A stretch of 61,615 nt of DNA from Synergistaceae bacterium UBA6101 (GCA_002428495.1 DIWR01000002.1:1-61615), one strand, 5' to 3'. Counted from the first letter of the stretch, positions 1 through 9,948 are shown. Notes: a model not told the origin generated them from the sequence alone. Numbers and translations are program-made.

Positions 1-145
1 GATTCAGAGGTAGGTTACCCACGCGTTACTCACCCGTGCGCCACTTTACTAGCCTCAGCAAGCTGAAGCGTTCTCGTGCGACTTGCATGTGTTAAGCACG
101 CCGCCAGCGTTCGTCCTGAGCCAGGATCAAACTCTCCGTTTGATT
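1..145 (-). rRNA. rrs: 16S ribosomal RNA, 5' end (partial)
   Basis: The reverse complement reads AGAGTTTGATCCTGGCTCAG, the universal 16S 5' primer site (positions 115-134). It continues into the conserved GACGAACGCTGGCGGCGTGC block and, nearer the window edge, GGGTGAGTAACGCGTGGGTAACC. The mature 5' end is placed near 142-145 by counting back from this motif as in E. coli. The gene runs off the left edge, so only about 145 nt of variable region V1 and its flanks are present, too little for a firm taxonomic call. Confidence 0.97.
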
Positions 146-247
146 CCTGATCTCGTTCGCATATTTCCTTACGTACTGTATTCAATTGGCAAGGTTCAGT
201 ATCGCCGCTTAGTGTAATAAGGTCTTACTGCAACGGCGACAGGTGGT

Positions 248-276
248 AATATACTACGCTTTGGCGGAAAATGCAA
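248..276 (-). promoter_or_regulatory. rRNA operon promoter with AT-rich UP region
   Basis: On the minus strand, -35 TTGCAT (271-276) and -10 TATATT (248-253) are separated by exactly 17 bp. They lie about 100 nt upstream of the 16S 5' end, so transcription would start near 241. Just upstream (277-315) is a run of A/T tracts including repeated TTAATTGTTG words, as expected of an UP element at a strong rRNA promoter. The transcribed leader is about 146-241. I found no convincing boxA in it. Confidence 0.75.
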
Positions 277-485
277 GCCTGTTTTTAATATTTTGTTGTT
301 AATTGTTGTTAATTGTTGACCGCTGGAGCAAATCCAAACCCTATGCATGGGTCAAAGCGGCATGTTAACATCAAATTTATGTGTCGTGATCAGGAAAACA
401 ATGCTTCTCTCCTGACCTTGGTATGCCTGCTTGTACTTTCAACCGAAGGGGAACATTGAAAAATAATAAGTTGCAAATTTTACCG

Positions 486-494
486 TGTTATAAT
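486..494 (+). promoter_or_regulatory. Extended -10 promoter for the PBP1A gene
   Basis: TGTTATAAT gives a perfect -10 (489-494) with the upstream TG of an extended -10, about 90 nt before the PBP1A start. No good -35 lies 16-18 bp upstream, which extended -10 promoters tolerate. The rest of the divergent gap (316-582) shows only AT-rich sequence and a GGAG ribosome-binding site at 567-570. Confidence 0.45.
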
Positions 495-582
495 TCACAT
501 ATTAATGATAGTTTATTTGAAATAATGATCAGACATTTGATCTATGGTTGGATCCACTAAATGACTGGAGGTTTCCGCAGTT

Positions 583-2886
583 ATGCCTTTGATGCAGTTT
601 AACGACAAAAAGTTTTCCCTTGAGAAAAAAAAACAAGTAAAGAAAAAGAGATCCCTGCCCAACAAGATCTTTTCTCACATAGCTCTTTTCGCCGCGATAT
701 GCGCAGCTCTTCTGGCTGTCTTTCTGGCTCTCTTCCTGAAAGATATATCTCAGTCGCTCCCGTCAACAGAAGAGATCCTCGGGCATGAACCCAGCCTGGC
801 TACTATCGTATATGACAGGAATGAAAAGGTCGTAACGAGACTGTTCCAGGAGAACAGGAACTGGGTAAAGCTTGATGTTGTATCTCCATGGATGGTCAAG
901 GCAATCCTGGCAGCTGAGGACGACAGATTCTATGATCACTCCGGAATAAGGCCTGTTTCGATATTCAGGGCCGTCATCATAGATATTTTTCATCGAGGGG
1001 CCCGACAGGGCGGAAGCACAATAACCCAGCAGCTTGCCAGAAACCTTTTCCTTACAAAAGAAAAGACCATTATAAGGAAGGCAAAAGAGGCTATCCTTGC
1101 TTTAAGGCTTGAAAAGATCTACACAAAGGACCAGCTTCTTGAGATGTATCTTAATACAATATATATGGGACACGGAGCATACGGTATTGACTCCGCCTCA
1201 AAAAATTACTTCGGCAAAGCGCCGGGACAGCTTTCCATAACCGAGTCGGCTGTACTGGCCGGTCTAGTTGCCGCGCCCGAAACCTACAGCCCATTTAGAA
1301 ACCCATCAAGGTCTAAAACGAGAAAGGACTATGTCCTAAAAAGGATGCTGGACCTTGACTGGATATCAAAATCAGATTTTGACACCAGCGTGAACGACGT
1401 GCCAAAACTGGTCAGGAGAGAGGCGAACAAGAGCAGCCTCTTCCTTAAAGATTCACCTCACTTTGTCTCTTATATTCTTTTCAACAGGCTTCTGCCCAGC
1501 TATGGTACAGAAATGGTATACCGCGGCGGATTGAGAGTCCATACGACAATTGATCTGGATCTACAGAAAAAAGCTGAAGAGCTTGTGTCAAAGATGAAGC
1601 ACGAAGGGGCTCTCGTTGCCCTTGATCCAAATACGGGAGAGATACTGGCCCTGGTGGGAGGACGGGATTTTGATGCCAGCAAATTCAACAGGGCCACTCA
1701 GGCTTTCCGTCAGCCGGGATCGGCATTTAAGCCCATAGTGTATGCTACCGCTCTGGAAAACGGATACAGGGCAGTTGACCATTTGCTTGACGCACCTCTC
1801 ATATTTCCTAACGGATGGGAACCAGGAAACTACGGGAATAAATATGACGGCGAAGTGACCCTTATGGATGCTCTTGCAAGATCGATCAACACCGTAGCGA
1901 TCAGGCTGGCTCAAATAGACGGAGTGAGCAGGGTCGTTGAAATGGCCAGGAGGATGGGCATTTCAACTCCCCATCTGCCTGAAGACCTTTCCCTTGCGCT
2001 TGGAACTGCGAGCGTTACACCGCTTGAGATGTGTGTAGCCTACTCTACCTTCGCAAACAACGGCTACAAAGTCGATCCATACGGCATAAAAGAGATAAAA
2101 GGCAAAAATGGGGAATCAATAGAACAAAATGGGCCAAAACTGGCAAACGCGATCTCTGTAACTACTGCTGTAACTGCGCGCTCTATGCTTGAACAGGTCG
2201 CGACATGGGGTACGGGAGCAAAGGCAAGGATCGACGGGCACCAGACATTTGGCAAAACGGGAACAACGAACGACTGGACTGATGCATGGTTCGCAGGCGG
2301 CATTCCGGGACTGGTCGTAGTAGTTTACGTCGGGAATGACGACCACACGCCGCTTGGCGGAAAAACCACGGGAACTATTGCAGCTGTCCCGGTATGGAAA
2401 GAGTTTGTTTCCTTCGCCGTGAAAAAACTTAAACTTCCAGCTGTTTTCGTTGTGCCTCCCGATGCCGGTGTGGAATCCGTGAGAGTATGCAAAAAGACAG
2501 GTTTCTTGGCTGCAGCAGGATGTCCGGCTGCAAATATACTTCTCCCAGCCGGTCATGCTCCTACTTCCCAGTGTCCGTGGCATGGAGGAAGCCTCTCTGC
2601 GGCAAGGGCGGACGATAACGCTCCCCAGCTGATCCTGGCCCCGATAGATGATGAAATGACACATTACAAATATGCCCTGAAGGGACTTCCTGAAGCGGAG
2701 GCTCCTGTTGACGAATCAAACGTTCCTGTACCTGAACCTGCTCTGGCAGTCAAAAAAACAGTAGATAAAGAACATGCCAAAGTACCTGATAAAAACTCGG
2801 ATCCCTATAAAAAAGATCCGAGCGGACCTGTGGATATGGAAGCAAAATACCAGGAGCTTCTAAAAAGATACAACATAATCGAGTAA
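583..2886 (+). CDS. mrcA: Penicillin-binding protein 1A (bifunctional class A PBP)
   Basis: Polymerises lipid II into glycan strands and cross-links them, anchored in the inner membrane with both catalytic domains outside. A lysine-rich cytoplasmic N-terminus precedes one membrane segment at about residues 29-52. The glycosyltransferase-51 domain shows EDDRFYDHSG (catalytic Glu112) and RQGGSTITQQ (141-150). The transpeptidase domain has the SxxK serine (Ser380, Lys383 in PGSAFKP), SxN (Ser434-Asn436) and KTG (558-560). A charged, Pro/Lys-rich tail of about 80 residues follows. At 767 aa it is a normal class A length. The start is supported by GGAG 12 nt upstream. It is convergent with dgt and stands alone on the plus strand. 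Confidence 0.95.
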   Translation: MPLMQFNDKKFSLEKKKQVKKKRSLPNKIFSHIALFAAICAALLAVFLALFLKDISQSLPSTEEILGHEPSLATIVYDRNEKVVTRLFQENRNWVKLDVVSPWMVKAILAAEDDRFYDHSGIRPVSIFRAVIIDIFHRGARQGGSTITQQLARNLFLTKEKTIIRKAKEAILALRLEKIYTKDQLLEMYLNTIYMGHGAYGIDSASKNYFGKAPGQLSITESAVLAGLVAAPETYSPFRNPSRSKTRKDYVLKRMLDLDWISKSDFDTSVNDVPKLVRREANKSSLFLKDSPHFVSYILFNRLLPSYGTEMVYRGGLRVHTTIDLDLQKKAEELVSKMKHEGALVALDPNTGEILALVGGRDFDASKFNRATQAFRQPGSAFKPIVYATALENGYRAVDHLLDAPLIFPNGWEPGNYGNKYDGEVTLMDALARSINTVAIRLAQIDGVSRVVEMARRMGISTPHLPEDLSLALGTASVTPLEMCVAYSTFANNGYKVDPYGIKEIKGKNGESIEQNGPKLANAISVTTAVTARSMLEQVATWGTGAKARIDGHQTFGKTGTTNDWTDAWFAGGIPGLVVVVYVGNDDHTPLGGKTTGTIAAVPVWKEFVSFAVKKLKLPAVFVVPPDAGVESVRVCKKTGFLAAAGCPAANILLPAGHAPTSQCPWHGGSLSAARADDNAPQLILAPIDDEMTHYKYALKGLPEAEAPVDESNVPVPEPALAVKKTVDKEHAKVPDKNSDPYKKDPSGPVDMEAKYQELLKRYNIIE

Positions 2887-2907
2887 AGCTCAATTAAACT
2901 CTTTACT

Positions 2908-3921
2908 TCACTGGGTCCGGCCCTTTGGCCATGGGGAAGGCACATAGATATCCCGGAAAAGCTGAAGTGCAAATCTGTCGGTCATTCCTGATATAAAATC
3001 CACTGCTCCCTGAGGGTCGTCTTTGCATTTTTCCATGCGGTATTTAAAGAGTCCGGTCAGCACATGCTCTACCCTGGAATCCTCTATCTGTGCGTTTGCA
3101 TGCCTGTAAACACTGCTGTAAAGAAAACCGCGCAGGTCCTCTATCAGCTTTAACATTGGCGGGCTGAATGTTGGCCTGCTGTCCACGCTGTTCTTTATGA
3201 TGTCCATTATCAGTGAGTTGATCCTCTCAGAGTGAGTCTTTCCCATTTTATCAACTACACTTCCCGGTATGTCTGTAAATGCAACTATTTCTGCCCGGAG
3301 CGCGTCATCCAGGTCATGGTTCAGGTAGGCCACAGAGTCTGATATCCTCACGACCCAGGCCTCAAGTGTTGAAGGATCAGCGAGGTCAAATCCTGAATGG
3401 ACATCTACCTGCCCTTTTGAATGCTGGATTATCCCCATTCTTACCTCCCAGGTGAGGTTCAATCCCCTTCCCTCTTTTTCCAGGCAGTCCACCACTCTCA
3501 GACTTTGTACAGCATGATGGAAACCGCTAAGTCCGTGGCCTTTGGCAAGAGAATCGAGTACCTTTTCCCCCATATGTCCAAACGGTGTATGGCCAAGGTC
3601 ATGACCCAAAGCGATCGCTTCAGTCAGGTCCTCGTTGAGACTGAGGGCCCTGGCTATAGTCCTGGCTATCTGGGAGACTTCAAGGGTGTGTGTTAGCCTG
3701 GTCCTGTAGTGGTCTCCTTCCGGAAGGAGAAGGACCTGCGTCTTGTATTTGAGCCTTCTGAACGATTTGCTGTGTATTATCCTGTCTCTGTCTCTTTGGA
3801 AGCATGTCCTTACCGAACATGGTTCTTCCTTTTTTGCCCTGCCTTTGCTTTCTGAAGAAAGAGCTGCGAAAGGAGAGAGAATTTGCTTTTCTATATTTTC
3901 CCAGCGAATGCGGGTATTCAA
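2908..3921 (-). CDS. dgt: Deoxyguanosinetriphosphate triphosphohydrolase-like HD protein
   Basis: HD-superfamily dNTPase that cleaves dNTPs to deoxynucleoside and triphosphate, affecting dNTP pools. The metal-binding set is visible: RLTHTLEV (first His), then GHDLGHTPFGHMGE with the HD pair, and a downstream Asp in the WVVRISDSVAYLNHDLDDA stretch. About 337 aa fits the short, type-2 dgt branch. An in-frame ATG exists at 3930, but the Shine-Dalgarno TAGGAG (3931-3936) touches it. TTG at 3921 sits 9 nt from that site and is the better start. Its upstream flank is repeat element E1 and its 3' end is convergent with PBP1A. Confidence 0.9.
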   Translation of the reverse strand: MNTRIRWENIEKQILSPFAALSSESKGRAKKEEPCSVRTCFQRDRDRIIHSKSFRRLKYKTQVLLLPEGDHYRTRLTHTLEVSQIARTIARALSLNEDLTEAIALGHDLGHTPFGHMGEKVLDSLAKGHGLSGFHHAVQSLRVVDCLEKEGRGLNLTWEVRMGIIQHSKGQVDVHSGFDLADPSTLEAWVVRISDSVAYLNHDLDDALRAEIVAFTDIPGSVVDKMGKTHSERINSLIMDIIKNSVDSRPTFSPPMLKLIEDLRGFLYSSVYRHANAQIEDSRVEHVLTGLFKYRMEKCKDDPQGAVDFISGMTDRFALQLFRDIYVPSPWPKGRTQ

Positions 3922-3939
3922 AATGACCATCTCCTAAGT

Positions 3940-4279
3940 AGGGGCAAGCTGCCGCAAAAAATCGGCGTTAAGCTGCGACAAAAAGATGTCGCGTGAAGCT
4001 GCCGAAAAAACATCGGCGTGAAACAATGGTGAAGCAATGGTTTGGGCTTGAGGATCTTGCTCCGTCTCGTCGTCCCCGAGCGCTTAAATCGGGGATCCAG
4101 TGGCTCTAGGTCCTTGCTGTGACAAACTTTTTAAGACCTAAACACAAGTCGCTGGATTCCCGCTAAGGTTCATACGGGAATGACGGTGATTTTAGTTCTC
4201 ACGATTGTTTAACCGCCCTTACAACTGCTTCACTACTGCTTCACAACCGATTCACGCCGACGGTTTTCCGGCAGATTAA
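3940..4279. repeat. Pseudo-palindromic intergenic element E1
   Basis: Fills the gap between dgt and ppdK. The left arm has three tandem hairpin units of 24-26 bp (3947, 3971, 3997), each AGCTG + short stem + A-rich loop, then the words GTGAAACAATG and GTGAAGCAATG. The right arm (about 4215-4279) carries the reverse complements: GCTTCAC words, then a CCGACGGTTTTCCGGCAG block matching the third left unit. The centre holds two inverted-repeat cores: CGTCGTCCCCGAG...CGGGGATCCAG (4068-4100) and CTGGATTCCCG...CGGGAATGACGG (4152-4186). No coding capacity is apparent. It belongs to the same family as the elements near 15.7, 16.4, 29.0, 41.8, 45.4, 47.7 and 53.8 kb. Confidence 0.8.
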
Positions 4280-4286
4280 CCATGAT

Positions 4287-6926
4287 CTATTTAAGTATGC
4301 CGAGGGCCGAATGCGCGGCTGAGAGCCTTGATACCGGCACCCTGAAGGGCGAACAGCTGACATAGTTCAATCCAAGTTTGTGGCAGAAAGCTACGCTTGA
4401 AGGGTTTCCGCCGTGTTCGCCGCAAATGCCGAGCTGAATAGAGGGATTGACTTTGCGGCCTCCGGTCGCACCGATCTCCATCAGGGCGCCAACTCCTTCA
4501 CGGTCAAGGACTGCAAATGGGTTCTGCGGGAGTATCCCTTCAGAAACGTACTGGCCAAGGAACTTGCCTTCTGCATCATCCCTAGAATAACCAAAAGTTG
4601 TCTGCGTGAGGTCGTTTGTGCCAAAGCTGAAGAACTGTGCGTACTGAGCAAGCTGATCTGCCACCAGGGCAGCCCTGGGAAGCTCGATCATCGTTCCAAC
4701 AAGGTATTCCACAGTACAGCCATATTTCTTCATTATTTCGGGAGCGATCCTGTCGACCATCTCCCTTAGTATCCTCATCTCCTCTTTTGTCGCGACGAGC
4801 GGGATCATTATATCGGGAACAGGGTCAATTCCTTTGAGTACGAGCTTACAGGCTGCGTTGAATATAGCCCTCACCTGCATCTCATATATTTCAGGATATA
4901 TTATGCCGAGACGGCATCCCCTGAAGCCAAGCATTGGGTTTGATTCATGCAGTTCGCGCACCCTGGCTATCGTATTTTGGACTGCTTTTGCCTCGGGACT
5001 CCCTGCAGGAAGGTTTTTAAGTTCCTTTTTAAGATCGGGAAGCTTCGGCAGGAACTCATGAAGCGGAGGATCAAGCAGCCTTACTGTCACAGGCAGTCCG
5101 TCCATCGCTTCGAATATTCCCAGAAAATCTTCTTCCTGCATCTTTTCGAGTTTTTTTAGATGCTCCATCCTTTCCTCTCTGGCGGATGCAACGACCATGT
5201 CCTGCATGACAGGGAGCCTTTCAGGCGCCATGAACATGTGCTCCGTGCGGCAGAGGCCTATTCCCTTAGCACCAAAGCTCCTTGCCCTTCTTGCATCTTC
5301 AGGCGTATCGGCATTGGCCCAGACCTCAAGCATGGAGATCCTGTCCGCCATCCTGAGAAGTTCACTGAAATCTTCATCAAACTGCGGCTCTACAAGGTCG
5401 ACCTTTCCAAGAATGACTTCACCCTTCGTTCCGTCAATGGTTATTAAATCGTTCTTTTTGACAATTGTACCGTTTACTGTGAAGGTTTCTGCAGCAAGGT
5501 CTATCTTTATGCTTTCGGCACCTGATACACAAGGTTTTCCAAGACCTCTTGCAACGACAGCAGCATGGCTCGTCATACCACCGTGCGCTGTTATGACGCC
5601 CTGGGCTGCAAAAAGTCCGTGGATGTCATCAGGTGTGGTTTCAGGGCGGACAAGTATGATATTTTCACCTTTTTTTCCGCGTTCAGCAGCTTCATCTGCT
5701 TCAAAGACAACAAATCCTGCTGCCGCACCGGGTGATGCCGGAAGGCCTTTTACAAGAGGTGTTAGTTTGGCTTTCGGGTCGATCTGAGGATGGAGAAGCT
5801 GCTCGACTTGTTCGGGAGCAACTCGCACAACGGCTGTCTTTTCATCAATAAGCCCTTCCCTGAACATGTCCATAGCGACCTTGACAGATGCTGCTGCTGT
5901 TCGCTTGCCGTTTCTGGTCTGAAGTATATAGAGCTTGCCTCGTTCGACTGTAAACTCTATATCCTGGGCATCCTTGTAATGCTCCTCAAGGAGCTTGGCA
6001 ATACGGCAGAATTCTTTATAGACCTCCGGCATAGCGGCCGCGAGCTGCGAGATCTCAACAGGAGTTCTGATCCCGGCAACCACGTCCTCTCCCTGTGCGT
6101 TGATAAGATACTCACCGAAGAGCCTGTTCTCGCCGGTCGACGGGCTTCTTGTGAAACAGACTCCGGTTCCGCAGTCATCCCCCAGGTTGCCGAATACCAT
6201 GGTAACAACACTGACAGCAGTTCCGTATGACTCGGGAATGTTGTTTATCTTTCTGTAAGTAATGGCTCTCGGTGTGTTCCAGCTACGGAATACCGCGTCT
6301 ATTGCGAGCCTGAGCTGCTGCCATGGATCAACAGGAAAATCCTTACCGGCTTCCCTTACTATCTCTTTGTACTCCACGACAAGTTCTTTCAAAGCAGCCG
6401 CAGAAAGCTGGTTGTCATCCCTAACGCCGTTCTGCATCTTCTTATCATGGAGTTTTTTTTCAAAACTGGAATGCTCTACGCCCATCACAACGTCTGAGAA
6501 CATCTGGATAAAACGGCGGTAGCTGTCATAAGCAAAACGCTCATCGCCGGCTGCCTCTGCAAGGGCGGCAACGGTTCTATCGTTAAGCCCCAGATTAAGT
6601 ATCGTGTCCATCATGCCTGGCATAGAGACGGGTGCGCCTGAACGCACAGATACCAAGAGCGGATCTTTTTCCCCGCCAAAGGTCTTTCCGGCAAGAGCCT
6701 CGACTCTCGATACAGCAGCTTTCACATCATCCCATATATTCAGGATAAAATTATTTTCCTTCCAATATTCATGACATGCTTCCGTCGTAATTATAAATCC
6801 CGGAGGTACCGGCAGCCCGATCTTCCACATCTGAGCAAGGTTAGCTCCTTTACCGCCAAGAAGGATCTTCATCCCTGCGTCACCTTCACTGAAATCGTAA
6901 ATATACTTTTTAGCCTCGAGCATCAT
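4287..6926 (-). CDS. ppdK: Pyruvate, phosphate dikinase
   Basis: Interconverts pyruvate + ATP + Pi and PEP + AMP + PPi. In anaerobes it often runs toward pyruvate as a PPi-linked glycolytic step. At 879 aa it has the family length. Order: an N-terminal ATP-grasp half starting with LLGGKGANLAQMWKIGLPVPPGF, the swivelling phosphohistidine domain with GGMTSHAAVVARGLGKPCVSG (catalytic His), and a C-terminal PEP/pyruvate TIM barrel with FSFGTNDLTQTTFGYSRDD and LGICGEHGG (catalytic Cys). AGGGAGG lies 7 nt before ATG 6926. It is last in the phoH-to-ppdK run, 56 nt after glyS. With pyk at 31.8 kb the cell has both PEP/pyruvate enzymes. Confidence 0.97.
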   Translation of the reverse strand: MMLEAKKYIYDFSEGDAGMKILLGGKGANLAQMWKIGLPVPPGFIITTEACHEYWKENNFILNIWDDVKAAVSRVEALAGKTFGGEKDPLLVSVRSGAPVSMPGMMDTILNLGLNDRTVAALAEAAGDERFAYDSYRRFIQMFSDVVMGVEHSSFEKKLHDKKMQNGVRDDNQLSAAALKELVVEYKEIVREAGKDFPVDPWQQLRLAIDAVFRSWNTPRAITYRKINNIPESYGTAVSVVTMVFGNLGDDCGTGVCFTRSPSTGENRLFGEYLINAQGEDVVAGIRTPVEISQLAAAMPEVYKEFCRIAKLLEEHYKDAQDIEFTVERGKLYILQTRNGKRTAAASVKVAMDMFREGLIDEKTAVVRVAPEQVEQLLHPQIDPKAKLTPLVKGLPASPGAAAGFVVFEADEAAERGKKGENIILVRPETTPDDIHGLFAAQGVITAHGGMTSHAAVVARGLGKPCVSGAESIKIDLAAETFTVNGTIVKKNDLITIDGTKGEVILGKVDLVEPQFDEDFSELLRMADRISMLEVWANADTPEDARRARSFGAKGIGLCRTEHMFMAPERLPVMQDMVVASAREERMEHLKKLEKMQEEDFLGIFEAMDGLPVTVRLLDPPLHEFLPKLPDLKKELKNLPAGSPEAKAVQNTIARVRELHESNPMLGFRGCRLGIIYPEIYEMQVRAIFNAACKLVLKGIDPVPDIMIPLVATKEEMRILREMVDRIAPEIMKKYGCTVEYLVGTMIELPRAALVADQLAQYAQFFSFGTNDLTQTTFGYSRDDAEGKFLGQYVSEGILPQNPFAVLDREGVGALMEIGATGGRKVNPSIQLGICGEHGGNPSSVAFCHKLGLNYVSCSPFRVPVSRLSAAHSALGILK

Positions 6927-6982
6927 GTGACCTCCCTGATTTAAAAAATAACGGGCATTTTTCTATATTACTATCATTTTAA

Positions 6983-9043
6983 CTATTTTAAAAGACTGAA
7001 ATCTCCAACAAGCAGGAAGAAATCCTGACACTTTTTAAGAAGCGCAAGTCTGTTGTTCCTCAGAGAAATATCCTCGTCCATTACGAGCACATCATTGAAA
7101 AACTGCGCAATTACAGGTGCAAGTTCAGAAAGCACTGAAGCAAGTTTTTCCCAGTCAAATTTGACAACAGAGATCCTGGCCTCTCCTTCAAGCAGGAGGA
7201 GCTTCTCATATAGCTCTTTTTCGGATGGCTCGACCAGTTTTGAGAGATCCACATCCTCCGGAGCACTTCCTGATTTATTCAGCAGGTTTTTCACCCTTAC
7301 CGCAGCTGTTATGAGGTCTGCAAACCAAATTTCATCACTTCTCTTTTGAAGAGTCTCAGCCATTCTGAATGCCTGAAGCGGACGATTTGATATCGTCTGA
7401 AGGACCAGTTCGACAACTTCATGCCTGAATCCTTTTTCCCTCAGCTGGACCTGGAGACGCAGACGTACGAATGCCTTGATCCTGTCAATCATATCCCTGT
7501 CCATATCGAATGCAGATGCTGACTTCTCAATAAGCTTGTTCAGGTCGATATCAAGAGGCAGGCCCCAGATGATCTCGTTTATACATCTTGCGGCCCTGCG
7601 AAGACCGTAAGGATCCTGTGAGGAGGTTGGTTCGAGTCCGATCTTATATATTGCTGCCAGGGTATCGGCCCGGTCTGCCAGACCAATGAGGGCTCCTGCA
7701 AATCCGGAAGGTATGCTGTCGCCGGCAAACCTTGGGAGATACTGCTCATAAAGCGCAAGGGCCACCTCATTCGATTCTCCTGCTTTTTTTGCATATTCCC
7801 GTCCCATGACTCCCTGGACATCAGCAAATTCGTAGACCATGCTTGTTACAAGGTCTGCTTTTGCCAGGACTGCAGCTCTCTCAACAACAGCTCGTATACT
7901 GCCAAGGGAGAGCTCGTCAGTAAGCCAGAGGGCAAGTGCTTTGGTCCTCTGCACTTTGTCATAGACTGATCCAAGCTGTTCCTGGTAAGTTACTGATCTC
8001 AGCTCGTTCGCGAGGTCATCCAACGATTTCTGCAGATCCTCTTTCCAGAAGAATGCTGCATCATAAAGCCTGGCCCGCAGGACTCTTTCGTTGCCTTCCC
8101 TGATTACTCTCATATCTTTTGCCTTATTGTTGCTGACACCTACAAAATTTGCCATCAGTTTTCCATCTTTATCCCTTACAGGAAAATACCTCTGGTTTTT
8201 TGCCATTGAAAGAACGAGTACCTCTTCGGGTATTTCAAGGAAATCTTTATCGAAACTTCCGTAGAAAACTACAGGGTATTCGTTGAGGTGGACGTTTTCC
8301 TCAAGAAGGTCGGGGGCCGCTTCAACATTTGCGCCAAGTTCCTTCTCTACTTCAGCGATCCCTCTGAGTATCATGCTTTTTCTCTCATCCGGATCGGTTA
8401 TGACAAAATTATCTTTCATTGCCTTTTTGTATTCGGAAGTATCTTTGATCAGTATCGGACCTGACCCCATGAACCTGTGGCCTCTTGTGCAACAGCCGCT
8501 TTTCACTTTTCCGAATTCGACGTTTATGACCGACTCTCCGTAGAGGGCCAATATCCATCTGACAGGGCGGGCAAAACGAACTGTTGGATCAGCCCAGTAC
8601 ATGCTCTTCGGAAAAGAGAGCTTCTTGAGTATTTTATCAAGTATGTGCGGCAGGACAAGCTCTGTAGACTGCCCTTTCTCCCTTTTTTCCGCAACTACAT
8701 ATTCAGCTCCGTTGATCTCCTGAACTTTGAGGTCCGAGACATCCACTCCTCTGCTGCGGGCAAATCCCTCTGCCGCTTTTGTGGGGCTGCCTTCCGGGTC
8801 GAAGGCCTGGGTCCTTAGCGGGCCTTTGGATAACTCTACACTATCTTTCTGTGAATCAGAGAGATCCATTACCGTAAGGACCAACCTTCGGGGCGTGCAC
8901 TCTGCCTTTACTTTCGAATGATCTATGTGCGCAGAGTCAAGCTCTTCTTCTGCGTACGAAGAGAGGTCGGCCAAAATCTTGGGCATAAAACGAGCGGGGA
9001 TCTCTTCTGTTCCTATTTCAAAAAAAAGGTCTTTTGCAGACAT
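6983..9043 (-). CDS. glyS: Glycyl-tRNA synthetase beta subunit
   Basis: Beta chain of the heterotetrameric bacterial GlyRS, which binds tRNA-Gly while the alpha chain forms glycyl-adenylate. The 686-aa protein begins with the typical DLFFEIGTEEIPARFMP and contains CTRGHRFMG, KNQRYFPV and LADRADTLA, all typical of the family. Its ATG overlaps the glyQ stop by one base (TAATG), so the two are translationally coupled in equal amounts. The product is cytoplasmic. Confidence 0.97.
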   Translation of the reverse strand: MSAKDLFFEIGTEEIPARFMPKILADLSSYAEEELDSAHIDHSKVKAECTPRRLVLTVMDLSDSQKDSVELSKGPLRTQAFDPEGSPTKAAEGFARSRGVDVSDLKVQEINGAEYVVAEKREKGQSTELVLPHILDKILKKLSFPKSMYWADPTVRFARPVRWILALYGESVINVEFGKVKSGCCTRGHRFMGSGPILIKDTSEYKKAMKDNFVITDPDERKSMILRGIAEVEKELGANVEAAPDLLEENVHLNEYPVVFYGSFDKDFLEIPEEVLVLSMAKNQRYFPVRDKDGKLMANFVGVSNNKAKDMRVIREGNERVLRARLYDAAFFWKEDLQKSLDDLANELRSVTYQEQLGSVYDKVQRTKALALWLTDELSLGSIRAVVERAAVLAKADLVTSMVYEFADVQGVMGREYAKKAGESNEVALALYEQYLPRFAGDSIPSGFAGALIGLADRADTLAAIYKIGLEPTSSQDPYGLRRAARCINEIIWGLPLDIDLNKLIEKSASAFDMDRDMIDRIKAFVRLRLQVQLREKGFRHEVVELVLQTISNRPLQAFRMAETLQKRSDEIWFADLITAAVRVKNLLNKSGSAPEDVDLSKLVEPSEKELYEKLLLLEGEARISVVKFDWEKLASVLSELAPVIAQFFNDVLVMDEDISLRNNRLALLKKCQDFFLLVGDFSLLK

Positions 9044-9948
9044 TATTTTGCGCCTCCTTCAGCTTTTTCAAATTTGTCGAATTTTCCTTTCAGAGGGTGC
9101 CCCATCGCTTCTCTCTGTTCAAGATAAGCCTGGCAGCAGGCGCTAGCAATTGCCCTGACCCTGCCAATGTAACCTGTGCGTTCCGTTACGCTTATTGCAT
9201 TTCTTGCATCAAGAAGGTTAAAGGAGTGTGAGCATTTCAGGACATAGTCGTAAGCAGGAAGAACAAGTCCCCTTTCAAGTATCTTTTTTGATTCCGCTTC
9301 GTACATGCTGAAGAGCTGAAAGAGCATCTCAGTGCTTGCCACTTCAAAATTATATGTCGAGTGCTCGACCTCGCCTTTATGGTGTACATCACCGTATTTT
9401 ACGTTTCCGACCCATTCAAGGTCATATACGTTGTCGACCTTCTGAACGAACATCGCGATACGTTCTATGCCATAGGTAAGCTCGGCAGGGACCACCTCCA
9501 TATCCAGAGATCCCATTTGCTGGAAATACGTGAACTGAGTGACTTCCATACCGTCAAGCCAGACCTCCCATCCAAGCCCCCATGCTCCGGTCGTTGGATT
9601 TTCCCAGTCGTCTTCTACAAATCTGATATCATGCTCTTCAGGATCTATTCCAAGGACCTTAAGGCTCTCAAGATACATCTCCTGTATGTTTTCAGGCGCA
9701 GGCTGGATTATTACCTGATACTGGTAATAATGCTGCAGTCTGTTGGGGTTTTCACCGTACCTGCCGTCAGTAGGCCTTCTTGAAGGCTCTACATAAGCAA
9801 CACGCCATGGTTCAGGACCGAGTACCCTCAGTGTTGTAGCAGGATTCATAGTACCAGCACCTACTTCTATATCGTACGGTTGCTGGATTACACATCCCTG
9901 TGATGCCCAAAAACTTTCCAGGCGCATTATAATTTCTTGAAAATTCAC
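9043..9948 (-). CDS. glyQ: Glycyl-tRNA synthetase alpha subunit
   Basis: Catalytic alpha subunit of GlyRS (301 aa, usual about 290-300). The class II core is recognisable from FWASQGCVIQQPYDIEVGAGTMNP, PSRRPTDGRYGENPNR and LTYGIERIAMF (motif 3 region). It lies between recO and glyS on the same strand and is coupled to glyS by a one-base overlap. The 47-nt gap to recO shows no T-box, so I infer expression with the upstream genes. Confidence 0.97.
   Translation of the reverse strand: MNFQEIIMRLESFWASQGCVIQQPYDIEVGAGTMNPATTLRVLGPEPWRVAYVEPSRRPTDGRYGENPNRLQHYYQYQVIIQPAPENIQEMYLESLKVLGIDPEEHDIRFVEDDWENPTTGAWGLGWEVWLDGMEVTQFTYFQQMGSLDMEVVPAELTYGIERIAMFVQKVDNVYDLEWVGNVKYGDVHHKGEVEHSTYNFEVASTEMLFQLFSMYEAESKKILERGLVLPAYDYVLKCSHSFNLLDARNAISVTERTGYIGRVRAIASACCQAYLEQREAMGHPLKGKFDKFEKAEGGAK

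Noticed and set aside
3922..3930. ATG start of dgt at 3930
   Set aside because: The Shine-Dalgarno TAGGAG directly abuts this ATG; the TTG nine bases further in has proper spacing.
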